A stretch of DNA of 64,000 bases from VAZQ01 sp963712565 (lineage in GTDB: Bacteria > Pseudomonadota > Alphaproteobacteria > Rhizobiales > Xanthobacteraceae), in NCBI GenBank assembly GCA_963712565.1, contig CAVQIP010000052.1, forward strand, positions 82,335 to 146,334, in the 5' to 3' direction. This document shows positions 1-8,631 of this stretch, piece after piece (the stretch's first letter is position 1; every line of letters begins with the position of its first letter). The notes below the pieces were generated by a model. The model made no database searches, was not told the DNA's origin, and worked only from the letters and a program-made list of their open reading frames with translations. A program made the translations under genes and the position numbers.

Positions 1-1239
1 TGCAGGCGCTCAACGACGACAAGGTGTTCGGTCACGACAACTACTTCACGATCGGCGCCAGCGTCGACCGCAGCAAGATCGGCTTCCGGGGCAATAGCGA
101 GCTCGGCTACATCTATCCCGATTTCTTCGTCGGTCCCAACGCGGCGGTGCCGGGCACCGGGCAGATCATCCACACCGGCCGGCAATATCGGCTTCGCCCC
201 CGTCAGCCTCGCGGCGTGGAATACCTATTACGGCGCCTACTTCAACGAAACCTTCGACATCACCAACCGGCTGTCGGTGACTGCGGGTGGACGTTACAAC
301 ATCGCCCAGATCGCCATGTCCGATCTGCTCGGCACCAGCCCCGACCTCAGCGCCCAGTACACGTTCGAGCGCTTCAATCCGGTGGCGGGCTTCACCTACA
401 AGATCCTCCCGGAGCTGATGACCTTCTACGCCGGCTATTCGGAAGCGAACCGCGCGCCGACGCCGCTCGAGCTCGGCTGCTCCAATCCGTTGCGGCCCTG
501 CCTGCTCGAGGGGTTTCTGGTCTCCGATCCGCCGCTGAACCAGGTTGTCGCGCGCACGCGCGAGGCCGGGCTGCGCGGCAACATCAACACCGCCCGCGGC
601 CGCGGCGATTGGAAGCTCGGCCTGTTCCGTACCGACAGCGAGAGCGACATCATCCAGGTCGCGAGCGTGCTGCAGGGCCGCGGCGTGTTCCAGAACGTCC
701 CCGCCACCCGCCGGCAGGGGCTCGAGGCTGGCGCCCAGTACCAGACCCCGCAATATCTCGTCTATGCCAACTATGCCTTCGTCGATGCCACCTACCAGTT
801 CACCGGCTTGCTGGCGTCGCCGAACAATCCTTCGGCGGATGCCAATGGCGACATCTTCGTCACGCCGGGCAAGCAGATCCCCGGCATCCCGCGGCACCAG
901 GTCAAGGGCGGCGTGGATTACTTCGTGACGCCCGCGTTGAAGCTCGGCACCGACGTGATCTGGGTCGGCAGCCAGTGGTACGTGGGCGACGACGCCAACC
1001 AGAACGTCAAGCTCGCGGACTACTGGGTCGCGAACCTGCACGGCTCCTACCAGCTCACCAAGGAGGTGCAGATCTACGGCGTCATCAACAATCTGTTCAA
1101 CCGGAAATTCGCGACCTTCGGCACCTATTTCGATCCGCAGTCGATCGTCAACGTGCTTCCCAATCCGCCGACCGACCCCCGCACCATCACCCCGGCGCAG
1201 CCGCTCTCGATCTATGTCGGAATGCGCGCGAAGCTGTGA
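1..1239 (+). CDS. TonB-dependent outer-membrane receptor, C-terminal part (5' end outside window, one frameshift)
   Basis: This is the beta-barrel half of a TonB-dependent receptor, an outer-membrane channel for ferric chelates, cobalamin or other scarce ligands driven by TonB/ExbBD. The visible part shows alternating aromatic/hydrophilic strands, repeated short turns and the family's end pattern (VINNLFNRKFATFGTYF, then a final strand ending in a basic residue after MRAK). The gene enters from the left edge in one frame (residues like FTIGASVDRSKIGF) and continues from about position 181 in another (GNIGFAPVSLAAWNTYYGAY), so there is one extra base at about 172-181. It converges on the cytochrome gene next door, only 12 bp away. 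The neighbouring PQQ enzymes carry a lanthanide signature, so a metal-chelate ligand is conceivable, but the ligand cannot be read from the barrel. Confidence 0.85.
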   Translation, partial: CRRSTTTRCSVTTTTSRSAPASTAARSASGAIASSATSIPISSSVPTRRCRAPGRSSTPAGNIGFAPVSLAAWNTYYGAYFNETFDITNRLSVTAGGRYNIAQIAMSDLLGTSPDLSAQYTFERFNPVAGFTYKILPELMTFYAGYSEANRAPTPLELGCSNPLRPCLLEGFLVSDPPLNQVVARTREAGLRGNINTARGRGDWKLGLFRTDSESDIIQVASVLQGRGVFQNVPATRRQGLEAGAQYQTPQYLVYANYAFVDATYQFTGLLASPNNPSADANGDIFVTPGKQIPGIPRHQVKGGVDYFVTPALKLGTDVIWVGSQWYVGDDANQNVKLADYWVANLHGSYQLTKEVQIYGVINNLFNRKFATFGTYFDPQSIVNVLPNPPTDPRTITPAQPLSIYVGMRAKL

Positions 1240-1251
1240 CAAGTACTCGCG

Positions 1252-1578
1252 TCACCGCTCGCCCGCCATGATGTAGGCCCACAAGGCCTCGAGCTGATCC
1301 GGCTTGAAGAAATCGCCCCACGGCGGCATCTGGTTCTTGCCGCGCGTGATCGAATTGACGAAGCGCTCATGCTGGTCGGGCGGGAATTTCCGTAGATTGA
1401 ACGCCGCCCCGGGATCCTGCATGTGCGCGCCGTGGCACGGCGAGCAGTTGACGGCGTAGATTTCCGCGCCGGCGGCGATCTGCTCCCTGGGGAAGCTCGG
1501 GTTTTCCTCGGCCGGTGCTGGTGGGGCCCTACCAATTAGGATCAGCGCCAAGATGAGCGCCACGGCTATGCGCGTCAT
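1252..1578 (-). CDS. Small c-type cytochrome, likely electron acceptor of the adjacent PQQ dehydrogenase
   Basis: A 108-residue periplasmic monoheme cytochrome c. It has a signal peptide (residues 1 to about 23, ending APAEE), one heme-attachment motif CSPCH at C45/C48/H49 and a probable axial methionine in KNQMPPW (M84). It lies downstream of the PQQ dehydrogenase on the same strand, 112 bp away, with a palindromic repeat between them. The arrangement matches quinoprotein dehydrogenases that hand electrons to a dedicated small cytochrome (XoxG/CytcL role). A second copy with the same layout follows the other PQQ dehydrogenase at 10415. The assignment as partner rests on context; the cytochrome c fold itself is clear. 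Confidence 0.88.
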   Translation of the reverse strand: MTRIAVALILALILIGRAPPAPAEENPSFPREQIAAGAEIYAVNCSPCHGAHMQDPGAAFNLRKFPPDQHERFVNSITRGKNQMPPWGDFFKPDQLEALWAYIMAGER

Positions 1579-1619
1579 GGAGTTATTTGTGCTGCGAGGT
1601 GACGAATGGTTTCCGCCCC

Positions 1620-1661
1620 CATCCTTCGAGACGCCCGCTTCGCGGGCTCCTCAGGATGAGG
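1620..1661. repeat. Intergenic palindromic element, family C
   Basis: An imperfect inverted repeat: ATCCTTCGAGACGCCCGC, a TT centre, then GCGGGCTCCTCAGGATGA. The same core occurs at 36980-37085 (two copies) and, more diverged, at 5905-5950 and 51951-52101. It lies between the PQQ dehydrogenase and its cytochrome and could act as a processing or stability hairpin in that transcript. Confidence 0.7.
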
Positions 1662-1690
1662 GCGGAAAGGACCAGACGTTTAGTTAATTT

Positions 1691-3376
1691 TCATTCCGGC
1701 AGGATCGCAAAGGTCCACACCGATCCGCCCTGCGGCACCTTGTCCTTGAGCTGCTCGCGCGCGATGTTCCACCACAGCCCGCCAATGCCGGACAGCACGG
1801 TGACGTACTGCCGCCCGTTGTGGCTGTAGGTGATCGGCATGGCATTGATGCCCGAGCCGGTCTGGAACTGCCACACCTGCTGCCCGTTGTCGGCATCGAG
1901 CGCGATGAATTCGCCGGTCTCCTTGCCGGTGAACAGCAAGCCGCCACCGGTCGCGAGCATCGCCGACCAGATCGGTTGGTCGGTCAGCGGCACGCGCCAC
2001 TTCTGCTTGCCGGTGAGCGGATCGATCGCGTCGATGTGGCCATAGGGCTCGCCCGGCTTCTTCGGGATCGGGATGTTCTCGATATACATGTAGCGCTGAC
2101 CGACCACATGCGGCTTGGCCTCGAGGTGCTTGTACATGCGCGCGATGTGCATGGTGTTGGCGTAAAGTAGGCCGGTTTCCGGATTGAACGCGGCATGCGG
2201 CCAATTCTTGCCGCCCAGTGTCGAGGGCCAGTGCTCGATCTGCTGGAAGTTGCGTAGATTCTTGGCGACCTCGGTCTCCACCGGCCGGCCGGTCTCCTTA
2301 TCGATGGCGCTCGCCCAGGTGACCTTCTCGAACGGATTGGCAGCGAGCAGTTTGCCGTTGCTGCGGTCGATGACGTAGAGGAAGCCGTTGCGGTTGAGCT
2401 GCATGATCACCTTGCGCTTCTCGCCGCCGATATTGAGCTCGGCGTTGATCAGCTCCCAACAGGCGTCGTAGTCGTAGGCGTCGTTGGGGGTGAACTGATA
2501 ATGCCAGACGATCTCGCCGGTCTTCGGCCGCATCGCCAGCACCGAGGAGGTATAGAGGTTGTCGCCGTCGCGGGTCTGCGATGCCCACGGCGCCGGATTG
2601 CCGATGCCCCAATACATCAGATCGAGTTCCGGATCGTAGGAGCCGGTGATCCAAGACGAGCCGCCGCCGACCTCCCAGGCGTTGTTGTTCTGCGGCCAGG
2701 TCTCGTTGCCCTTCTCGCCGCGCGCCGGGATGGTATAGCGCCGCCAGAGATGCTTGCCGGTCTCCGTGTCCCAGCCGTCGATGAAGCCGCGGATGCCGAA
2801 CTCGGCGCCGGAAATGCCGGTGACCAGCACGCCGTTCGCCACCAGCGGGGCGACGGTGAGCGAGAAGCCGTCCTTCCATTCCGCCGCCTTCGACTTCCAC
2901 AACTCCTTGCCGTTCTTGGCGTCATAGGCGACCACGTGGGCATCGAGGGTGGTGCGGAAGACCTTGCCGTTGTAGATCGCCGCGCCCTTGTTGGAGACGC
3001 CGCAGCAGACGATGCGCGGGGTCTCCGGCGGCCAATCGAGCGTCTGCTTCCAGATCTGCTTGCCGGTGGCGACGTCGATCGCAACGGTAGCCTTGGCGTT
3101 GGTGACGTACATCACGCCGTTGTGGACAATCGGCTGTGCCTGCTCGCCCCAATTGTTGTCGAGGCTGAGGTTCCACACCGGCACCAGGCGTTTGACGGTT
3201 TGCTTGTTGATCTGCTTGAGCGGGCTAAAGCGCTGTTGGTGATAGCCCATGCCGTAGGTCAGGACATTGTCCGTCGAGCCGCCGTTGCCGTCTTTCCTGA
3301 GGTCGTCGAGTGTCTGCGCCGAGGCGCCGGCACCGAGCAGGAACAAAACGCACGCAGCCGATGCGATGGTCTTCAT
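1691..3376 (-). CDS. PQQ-dependent alcohol dehydrogenase (methanol/ethanol family), lanthanide-type signature
   Basis: A 561-residue periplasmic quinoprotein that oxidises primary alcohols (or aldehydes) with PQQ and passes electrons to a cytochrome c. A signal peptide covers residues 1-20 (MKTIASAACV...GASA). The vicinal disulfide C124-C125 (RIVCCG), metal ligands E192 (GAEFGIRG) and N260 (GIGNPAPW), and catalytic D302 are visible. D304, two residues after the catalytic Asp (AYDYDAC), is the extra Asp of lanthanide-dependent XoxF, ExaF and PedH enzymes; calcium MxaF has Ala there. W-motif repeats (TGKQIW, NGKELW, TGEIVW) mark the eight-bladed propeller. The ATG at 3376 was chosen over an in-frame upstream start because AGGGAG precedes it and the signal peptide begins there. 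It is a paralogue of the gene at 8632. Substrate unknown. Confidence 0.93.
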   Translation of the reverse strand: MKTIASAACVLFLLGAGASAQTLDDLRKDGNGGSTDNVLTYGMGYHQQRFSPLKQINKQTVKRLVPVWNLSLDNNWGEQAQPIVHNGVMYVTNAKATVAIDVATGKQIWKQTLDWPPETPRIVCCGVSNKGAAIYNGKVFRTTLDAHVVAYDAKNGKELWKSKAAEWKDGFSLTVAPLVANGVLVTGISGAEFGIRGFIDGWDTETGKHLWRRYTIPARGEKGNETWPQNNNAWEVGGGSSWITGSYDPELDLMYWGIGNPAPWASQTRDGDNLYTSSVLAMRPKTGEIVWHYQFTPNDAYDYDACWELINAELNIGGEKRKVIMQLNRNGFLYVIDRSNGKLLAANPFEKVTWASAIDKETGRPVETEVAKNLRNFQQIEHWPSTLGGKNWPHAAFNPETGLLYANTMHIARMYKHLEAKPHVVGQRYMYIENIPIPKKPGEPYGHIDAIDPLTGKQKWRVPLTDQPIWSAMLATGGGLLFTGKETGEFIALDADNGQQVWQFQTGSGINAMPITYSHNGRQYVTVLSGIGGLWWNIAREQLKDKVPQGGSVWTFAILPE

Positions 3377-3544
3377 GAGCGTCGCTCCCTGAGTAAGCCG
3401 CACGTGGGGCCTTGCTTGCCGGCCGGTTAAGTCCGGCCTGTTGCGGGAGAGAATAATCCATTCGTGCTCGCCGTCGAGCGTCTTGATGAATGTAGATCGC
3501 AAACACGCAACCGGATTATGCTGCTCGCGGGGAGAGGTGGGAGC

Positions 3545-4045
3545 ATGCCCATTCGCTGCTGGGTTAGTGGATTGTCAACCGGGGCCGTGGCCGCGCTACT
3601 AGGCGCTTCGGCGCTCGCCGCCGATCCCGAGGTGTTTCTCGCCGGCACGACCAGGAATTGCGCGGCCCGCGACCTCTCCGCGCGCGATCTCAAGCAGCGC
3701 GACTTCAAGCGCGCGAAGCTCGATCGCGCCAAGTTCAGGAACGCCGACCTCTCGGGCGCGAGCTTGTTCCGGGCGTCGCTGACGCGGGCCGATGTTGTGG
3801 GCGCCAAGCTCAAGGACGCCAATCGCAGCCTCGCCGACGCCAAGTGGGCCGATCTCACCGGCGCCGATCTGCGCAACGCCAATCCTGCCGGGGTCGATCT
3901 CTACGGCGCCAAGCTCAACGCGGCCGATCTGCGCGGCGCCAATCTCGAGGGTGCGAACCTCGCCAATGCCATTCTGACCGATGCACGGATCGAAGGCGCG
4001 AAATTCGAAGCCGCCATCATGCCCGACGGCAACCGGGCGGCGTAA
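3545..4045 (+). CDS. Exported pentapeptide-repeat protein
   Basis: A 166-residue protein with a signal peptide (residues 1 to about 25, cleavage after ...ASALA) followed by about 20 pentapeptide units of the A(D/N)LXX type (NADLSGASLF, ADLRGANLEG) from about residue 40 to 155. This forms a right-handed quadrilateral beta-helix. The mature N-terminus has one Cys (TRNCAARDL). The start at 3545 was chosen because GGGAGAGGTGGGAGC precedes it; in-frame upstream codons give no signal peptide. It reads divergently from the PQQ dehydrogenase and lies 24 bp before the SoxC-like gene, so they are probably cotranscribed. Pentapeptide proteins have varied roles; periplasmic ones beside redox enzymes are uncharacterised, so function is open. 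Confidence 0.85.
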   Translation: MPIRCWVSGLSTGAVAALLGASALAADPEVFLAGTTRNCAARDLSARDLKQRDFKRAKLDRAKFRNADLSGASLFRASLTRADVVGAKLKDANRSLADAKWADLTGADLRNANPAGVDLYGAKLNAADLRGANLEGANLANAILTDARIEGAKFEAAIMPDGNRAA

Positions 4046-4069
4046 CGAGACAACGAAAAGGAGCAGCAG

Positions 4070-5356
4070 ATGCGCGAGCAGGGAGACGGCAGGAAGCCGC
4101 AGATCGAGCACGCCGCCGGCAACGGCATGCTCAACCGGCGTGTGTTCCTCGAGGGCGCATTCGTCGCCGCGGCGACGGGAGCGGCGGGCGCGACCATGGC
4201 TCGGGCGGAGCCGCTCGCCGTGCCGCGCTGGATGAAGCAGCCGGGCGCCGCACTCACCGCCTACGGCCAGCCGTCGCGGTTCGAGAGCAAGGTGGTGCGC
4301 AGCCTGCCCCCGCCGCCCAATCCGGCGACGACGGGCATCGGCGTGGCGCGCACGCCGCTCCAGCTCCTCAACGGTACGATCACGCCGAACGGCCTGCATT
4401 TCGACCGCAGCCATTCCGGCACGCCCGACATCGATCCCGACCAGCACCGCCTCCTGATCCAGGGCCTGGTAAAGCGGCCGTTACTGTTTACGCTCGAGGC
4501 GCTCGCGCGCTACCCGATGGAATCGCGCATCGCCTTCCTCGAATGCGCCGGCAATTCCGGCGCGCTCAACAGCGCGCAGCCGCAGCCGCTCGACGCGCAG
4601 GCGATCCACGGCCTGCTCTCCTGCGCGGAATGGACCGGGGTCCGGCTGGCGACGCTGCTCGACGAGGCCGGCGTCGAGCCCGATGCCAAATGGGTGGTGG
4701 CCGAGGGCGCCGACGCCGCCGCGATGAGCCGCAGCGTCCCGCTCGCGAAGTGCATGGATGACGCGCTCGTCTGCCTCTATCAGAACGGCGAGCGCGTGCG
4801 TCCCTCGAACGGCTATCCAATCCGGCTGCTGCTGCCCGGCTTCGAGGGCAACATGAACGTGAAATGGCTGCGCCGCCTCAAGCTCACCGCGGCGCCGGTC
4901 ATGGCCAAGGACGAGACTTCCAAATACACGGTGCTGTTGCGGGACGGGAAGGCTTGGCAGTTCGTATTTCCCATGGAGGTGAAATCGATCATCACCCATC
5001 CTTCACCCGGTCTGACGCTGAAGGGACCCGGCTTCTACGAGATCAGCGGCCTTGCCTGGTCGGGGAAGGGCCGCATCCGGCAGGTCGAGGTGTCGGCCGA
5101 CGGCGGCAAGAGCTGGGCGTCGACGGCGCTGCAGGAGCCGGTACTGCCGAAAGCGCTCACCCGTTTCCGCGCCGCCTGGCAATGGAACGGCAGCCCCGCC
5201 GTGCTGCAAAGCCGCGCGACCGACGACACCGGCATGGTGCAGCCCAGCCGTGCGCAATTCATTGCGGAGCGCGGGCTGCGCGGGCTCTATCACTACAACG
5301 CCGTCGCCAGCTGGCGGATCAATGAGCAGGGGGAGGCGAGCAATGCATTGGCGTGA
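4070..5356 (+). CDS. soxC: Sulfane/sulfite dehydrogenase molybdenum subunit, SoxC-like (TAT-exported)
   Basis: A 428-residue member of the sulfite oxidase molybdopterin family. An N-terminal twin-arginine leader (NRRVFLEGAF, residues about 23-32, then an Ala-rich stretch ending ARAEP) points to export in folded form. The Mo-coordinating cysteine sits in FLECAGNSGALN (C159). The C-terminal third is the dimerisation domain (ISGLAWSGKGRIRQVEVS). SoxC acts with cytochrome SoxD in the periplasmic thiosulfate-oxidising Sox system to oxidise protein-bound sulfane sulfur; related SorA enzymes oxidise sulfite. The next gene is a c-type cytochrome overlapping by 14 bp, which supports a two-subunit dehydrogenase. 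No soxXYZAB genes are in the window, so the in vivo substrate may differ from thiosulfate. Confidence 0.85.
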   Translation: MREQGDGRKPQIEHAAGNGMLNRRVFLEGAFVAAATGAAGATMARAEPLAVPRWMKQPGAALTAYGQPSRFESKVVRSLPPPPNPATTGIGVARTPLQLLNGTITPNGLHFDRSHSGTPDIDPDQHRLLIQGLVKRPLLFTLEALARYPMESRIAFLECAGNSGALNSAQPQPLDAQAIHGLLSCAEWTGVRLATLLDEAGVEPDAKWVVAEGADAAAMSRSVPLAKCMDDALVCLYQNGERVRPSNGYPIRLLLPGFEGNMNVKWLRRLKLTAAPVMAKDETSKYTVLLRDGKAWQFVFPMEVKSIITHPSPGLTLKGPGFYEISGLAWSGKGRIRQVEVSADGGKSWASTALQEPVLPKALTRFRAAWQWNGSPAVLQSRATDDTGMVQPSRAQFIAERGLRGLYHYNAVASWRINEQGEASNALA

Positions 5357-5882
5357 TCTTGCCGCATCCGGTCCGGCGATGATCTGCGCAGCGGGGATAC
5401 TCACCGCCGCGCCGGCTCTCGCGGCCGAGGCCCCCCGCCTCGGGCAGACGATTTCGCCAAGCGACGTTTCGCCCTGGGACATCAGCGTGGGACCAGACGG
5501 CGCCGGTCTTCCGCCCGGCCGTGGAACGCCGGCGCAGGGTGAGGCCGTCTATGCCGCGAAGTGCCAGGCTTGTCACGGCGAGAAGGGCGCCGGCCAGCCG
5601 AACGACGTGCTGGTCGGCGGCTTCGGCACCATCGCCTCGGACCGGCCGGCGGTGAAGACGGTCGGCAGCTACTGGCCCTACGCCACCACGCTGTTCGATT
5701 ACATCCGCCGCGCGATGCCGTACAACGAGACCAAATCGCTCACCGGGGACGAGGTCTATGCGGTCTCGGCCTACATTCTCCATCTCAACGGCGTGATCGG
5801 GCCCGACGAGGCGCTCGATGCGCAGTCGCTGCCCCGGGTGAAGATGCCCAACCGCGACGGCTTCATTCCGTTCCCGCGGTAG
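5343..5882 (+). CDS. soxD: Monoheme cytochrome c, SoxD/SorB-like partner of the molybdenum subunit
   Basis: A 179-residue periplasmic cytochrome. A signal peptide (residues 1 to about 28, ...APALAAE) is followed by a proline-rich SoxD-like segment (QTISPSDVSPWDISVGPDG) and one heme motif CQACH beginning at C74. The region MPYNETKSLTGDEVYAVSAY is typical of the SoxD/SorB class C-terminal helix. The ATG at 5343 overlaps the end of the SoxC-like gene by 14 bp, implying translational coupling. Some SoxD proteins are diheme and about twice this length; this one has a single heme, closer to short SoxD or SorB subunits. The symbol is therefore tentative. Confidence 0.78.
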   Translation: MHWRDLAASGPAMICAAGILTAAPALAAEAPRLGQTISPSDVSPWDISVGPDGAGLPPGRGTPAQGEAVYAAKCQACHGEKGAGQPNDVLVGGFGTIASDRPAVKTVGSYWPYATTLFDYIRRAMPYNETKSLTGDEVYAVSAYILHLNGVIGPDEALDAQSLPRVKMPNRDGFIPFPR

Positions 5883-5904
5883 CGACGATAGCGCGCTCCT
5901 GACT

Positions 5905-5950
5905 TGTCACCCGGAGCGCGAGCCCGCTTGGCGGGCTTCGAAGGGCGACG
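5905..5950. repeat. Intergenic palindromic element, family C variant
   Basis: GTCACCCGGAGCGCGAGCCC, a short TTGG-containing loop, then GGGCTTCGAAGGGCGAC form an imperfect hairpin just after the cytochrome stop. It could terminate or stabilise the soxCD-like transcript. It resembles the elements at 1620 and 51951. Confidence 0.6.
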
Positions 5951-6026
5951 GATCAGATTTCATCTCGAAACGCGTCCAGCTCGAACGCGCCCGGGCGGTA
6001 TTCGCCGGGCACGGGGGGCATGACAG

Positions 6027-6761
6027 TCAGAGATGCGCTTGACTGATTCGCTGCGCGATCTCGGAGCGGATCACCGCGAGTTCCTGCGCGGTATGGGCGC
6101 TGCGCGGGCGAGCGACCGCAACTTCGGCAAGCACCCGCGCCGGACTGACCGACAGGAGCAGCAATCGGTCGGCAAGGCCGATCGCTTCTTCGACGTTGTG
6201 GGTCACCAGCAGCGTGGTGACGGGACGGCGGTTGACGAGCTCGGCGAGCTCGTCGCGCAGCCGCGCCGCCAGCGCGTCGTCGAGCGACACGAACGGCTCG
6301 TCGAGCAGAAGCAGGTCAGGCTCGACCGCGAAGGCGCGCGCCAGTGCCACGCGGCGGGCGAGCCCGAGCGAAAGCTCGCCGGGATAGTGATCGCGGTGGG
6401 CGGCGAGGCCGAGCGTCCGGAACAGGGCATCGAGCCCGGCTTCGGTCGCGTGCGGGGCGGCGAGCCGCACGTTCTGCTCGACCGTGCGCCACGGCAGCAG
6501 GCGCGGCTCCTGGAACACCATGCCGAGCGTGCCATGGGCGGGAAGCGCGACGCTGCCGTCGAAGTCGCGGTCGAGCCCGGCGATGATCCGCAACAGCGTG
6601 GTCTTGCCGCAGCCCGACGGCCCGACCAGCGCGGCGACCTCGCCGTGGCCCAGGCTGAATGCAAGCTCGCCCAGCACCTGGAGCGTCCCGCCGGAGGCAG
6701 CGCGAAAACGCTTTTGCTTGATGGCGACGTCAAGCCGGTCGCGGACGCCAGCGGGCGACAT
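6027..6761 (-). CDS. ABC transporter ATPase, NitT/TauT (nitrate/sulfonate) family
   Basis: A 244-residue nucleotide-binding subunit for the import system encoded just upstream. Walker A is GPSGCGKTT (about residues 42-50), the Q-loop FQEPRLLPW follows, then a degenerate signature ELSLGLARRVALARA, Walker B LLLLDEP and the switch His in VTHNVEEA. The signature has LSLGLA in place of LSGGQ, an unusual but known variation in this family. The ATG at 6761 lies inside the end of the permease gene (32 bp overlap), so the two are translationally coupled. Substrate: see the binding protein at 7472. Confidence 0.88.
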   Translation of the reverse strand: MSPAGVRDRLDVAIKQKRFRAASGGTLQVLGELAFSLGHGEVAALVGPSGCGKTTLLRIIAGLDRDFDGSVALPAHGTLGMVFQEPRLLPWRTVEQNVRLAAPHATEAGLDALFRTLGLAAHRDHYPGELSLGLARRVALARAFAVEPDLLLLDEPFVSLDDALAARLRDELAELVNRRPVTTLLVTHNVEEAIGLADRLLLLSVSPARVLAEVAVARPRSAHTAQELAVIRSEIAQRISQAHL

Positions 6762-7470
6762 GTCGTTCAAGCGGCTGCACCAGGAGCGTTTCGATTGCCA
6801 GCATGACGGCGATGAAGGCGAGAGCATAGGCCAGGATGCGCGTGACGTCGAACAATTGAAACGCCACCCCGATCTCGAAGCCGACGCCGTTGGGACGCCC
6901 GAGGAGTTCCACAATGAGCACGATCTTCCACACCAGCGACAGGCCGGAGCGAGCCGCGGCGGCGAGATAGGGCGCAAGCTGCGGCAATATGACGTGGCGC
7001 AGGCGCGTCCACGCCCCCATGCGAAACACCTGCGCCATGTCGTCGAGGGCGTGGTCGAGCGAACGCGCGCCTTCGCGCACGGTGACCGTCGCGATCGGAA
7101 GCTTGTTCAACGCCACGGCCGCGATCGCCGCGGTTTCGGTGAGGCCGGCCCAGACATAGGCGAGCACGATGATCACCAAGGCCGGCAGGTTGAGCAACAC
7201 GATCAGCCATGGATCGCCCAGCCGGTCGGCGACCCGAGAGCGGCCCATGACGAGCCCGATCACCGAGCCGAGCGCCATGGCGATGACGAATGCCGCCGCG
7301 ACGCGTGCGAGCGTGGCGCCGAGATTGAAGGCGAGCGCGCCCGAACGCGCTTCCTCGACGATTGCGATCGCCACCGCCTGCGGGTCCGGAAGCAGGCGCG
7401 CGCCGGCCAGCTGCGAGCCGGCATACCAGGCCGCGATCAGCACCGCGAGGGAGACGAGTCGCGCGCCCAA
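6730..7470 (-). CDS. ABC transporter permease, NitT/TauT family (TTG start)
   Basis: A roughly 246-residue inner-membrane subunit with about six hydrophobic helices and the BPD_transp_1 coupling loop (RMGAWTRLRHVILPQLAPY). The start is uncertain. No ATG is available; a TTG at 7470 sits one base after the stop of the binding-protein gene and has GGGGGA five bases upstream, while another TTG at 7533 would overlap that gene by 62 bp. The 7470 start is preferred because of its ribosome-binding site. It completes a binding protein-permease-ATPase operon. Confidence 0.85.
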   Translation of the reverse strand: MGARLVSLAVLIAAWYAGSQLAGARLLPDPQAVAIAIVEEARSGALAFNLGATLARVAAAFVIAMALGSVIGLVMGRSRVADRLGDPWLIVLLNLPALVIIVLAYVWAGLTETAAIAAVALNKLPIATVTVREGARSLDHALDDMAQVFRMGAWTRLRHVILPQLAPYLAAAARSGLSLVWKIVLIVELLGRPNGVGFEIGVAFQLFDVTRILAYALAFIAVMLAIETLLVQPLERHVARWRPRPA

Positions 7471-7471
7471 T

Positions 7472-8449
7472 TCATTCCCCCGCCGCCGGCCGGTAGAAAG
7501 TTCCCGGCGCGAGCTCGCGCGCCGGGCCGACAAGCTCGCTGCCGCCGATCTCCGCCAGCACGAGATACAAGGCGCGCGCGTCCGCCTCCTCCTCGGCGAG
7601 CGGGCGGCGCACGATGCCTTCGCCGTAGCGCTGGCGGTAGATGGCGAGCGCGCTGGGGTCGCTGACGCGGATGCGCGGTGCGAGCCGCTGCCATTCGGTC
7701 GCCGATGCGGCGAGGATGTCCTTGGCCTGGCGGGCCGCGTCGAGAAATCGATCTACCGTCGAGCGGTTGCGCGCCGCCCAGCCGCCGTCGAAAGTGTAGC
7801 CGACGATCGCGATCGGCCCCTTGGCGCCGAGGCCGGTCATGACCCGGTCCATGGCGATGGCGCGCCTGTGCCCCTTGCTTTCGAGATCGGCGCAGAAGTT
7901 CCAGAACGTCAGCGTGGCATCGAGCTCGCCCTGCAACGCTTTCTCAGACAACAGCGGCGGCGCGCCGTAGACGATCGTGGCCTGTCGCTTGAGATCGATT
8001 CCGGCGCGGCGCGCCAGCGCCTGCAGCAGCAACCAGCTCTTGTCGAGCGGGCCGCCGGCGACGGCGAGCTTCTTGCCCTTGAGATCAGCAACCTCCCGGA
8101 TCGGCGATTGCGGTGGAACCATCACCGCGCCGAGCGTGCTCGAGGAGGGATAGAAGACGAGGCTGTCGCCGAGCGAGCGCTCGCGCGCGACCCACAGCCA
8201 ATCCGACAGCATGAGATCGGCCGAGCCGCCCTTGAGGGCGATCTTGCCGGCTTCGGTGGAGGCAAGCTCGATGGTGTCGATCTCGAGGTCGAGCTTGCGG
8301 TCGAGCCCGTGCGTCCTGATGACGTCGAGTTCCCAGGCCAGCGTTCCGGTCCTTTGCACCGCAAGACGAATGCGGTCGGCCGCCGCGGCGCTCGTCGCGA
8401 CGGCCAGCGCGATGACGGCGGTCAGCACGAAAGTCGGCATGCGAAACAT
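7472..8449 (-). CDS. ABC transporter substrate-binding protein, NitT/TauT/SsuA-like
   Basis: A 325-residue periplasmic binding protein of the NMT1/SsuA type. The signal peptide covers residues 1 to about 24 (MFRMPTFVLTAVIALAVATS, then AAAAD). The fold is recognisable from the hinge and ligand-loop pattern DLMLSDWLWVARERSLGD and VADLKGKKLAVAGGPLDKSW. This family takes up nitrate, taurine, alkanesulfonates or thiamine precursors. A sulfur-containing ligand is plausible because the operon abuts the SoxC/D-like pair, but that is inference. It is the first gene of a three-gene operon and reads divergently from the second PQQ dehydrogenase (182 bp apart), an interval that should hold both promoters. 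Confidence 0.86.
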   Translation of the reverse strand: MFRMPTFVLTAVIALAVATSAAAADRIRLAVQRTGTLAWELDVIRTHGLDRKLDLEIDTIELASTEAGKIALKGGSADLMLSDWLWVARERSLGDSLVFYPSSSTLGAVMVPPQSPIREVADLKGKKLAVAGGPLDKSWLLLQALARRAGIDLKRQATIVYGAPPLLSEKALQGELDATLTFWNFCADLESKGHRRAIAMDRVMTGLGAKGPIAIVGYTFDGGWAARNRSTVDRFLDAARQAKDILAASATEWQRLAPRIRVSDPSALAIYRQRYGEGIVRRPLAEEEADARALYLVLAEIGGSELVGPARELAPGTFYRPAAGE

Positions 8450-8631
8450 CGGCGCACGATGCCATAGCCCGCCGCGCTTGAAAATGCGGCAACGGGCCGT
8501 GGCCCACCTATCTGCATCTTTTCGGTCCACATCGCCGCAGGCGCGCGCTATCATGTTCGCATCAGGCGGCCCCGCCGGTTCCGGCGGACAACGAAAACAA
8601 CGCGGCCGACCTGAAACCAGGAGGAAGCATC

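Noticed and set aside
3545..5882. Full Sox thiosulfate-oxidising operon
   Set aside because: Only SoxC- and SoxD-like genes are present; no soxXYZAB can be seen.
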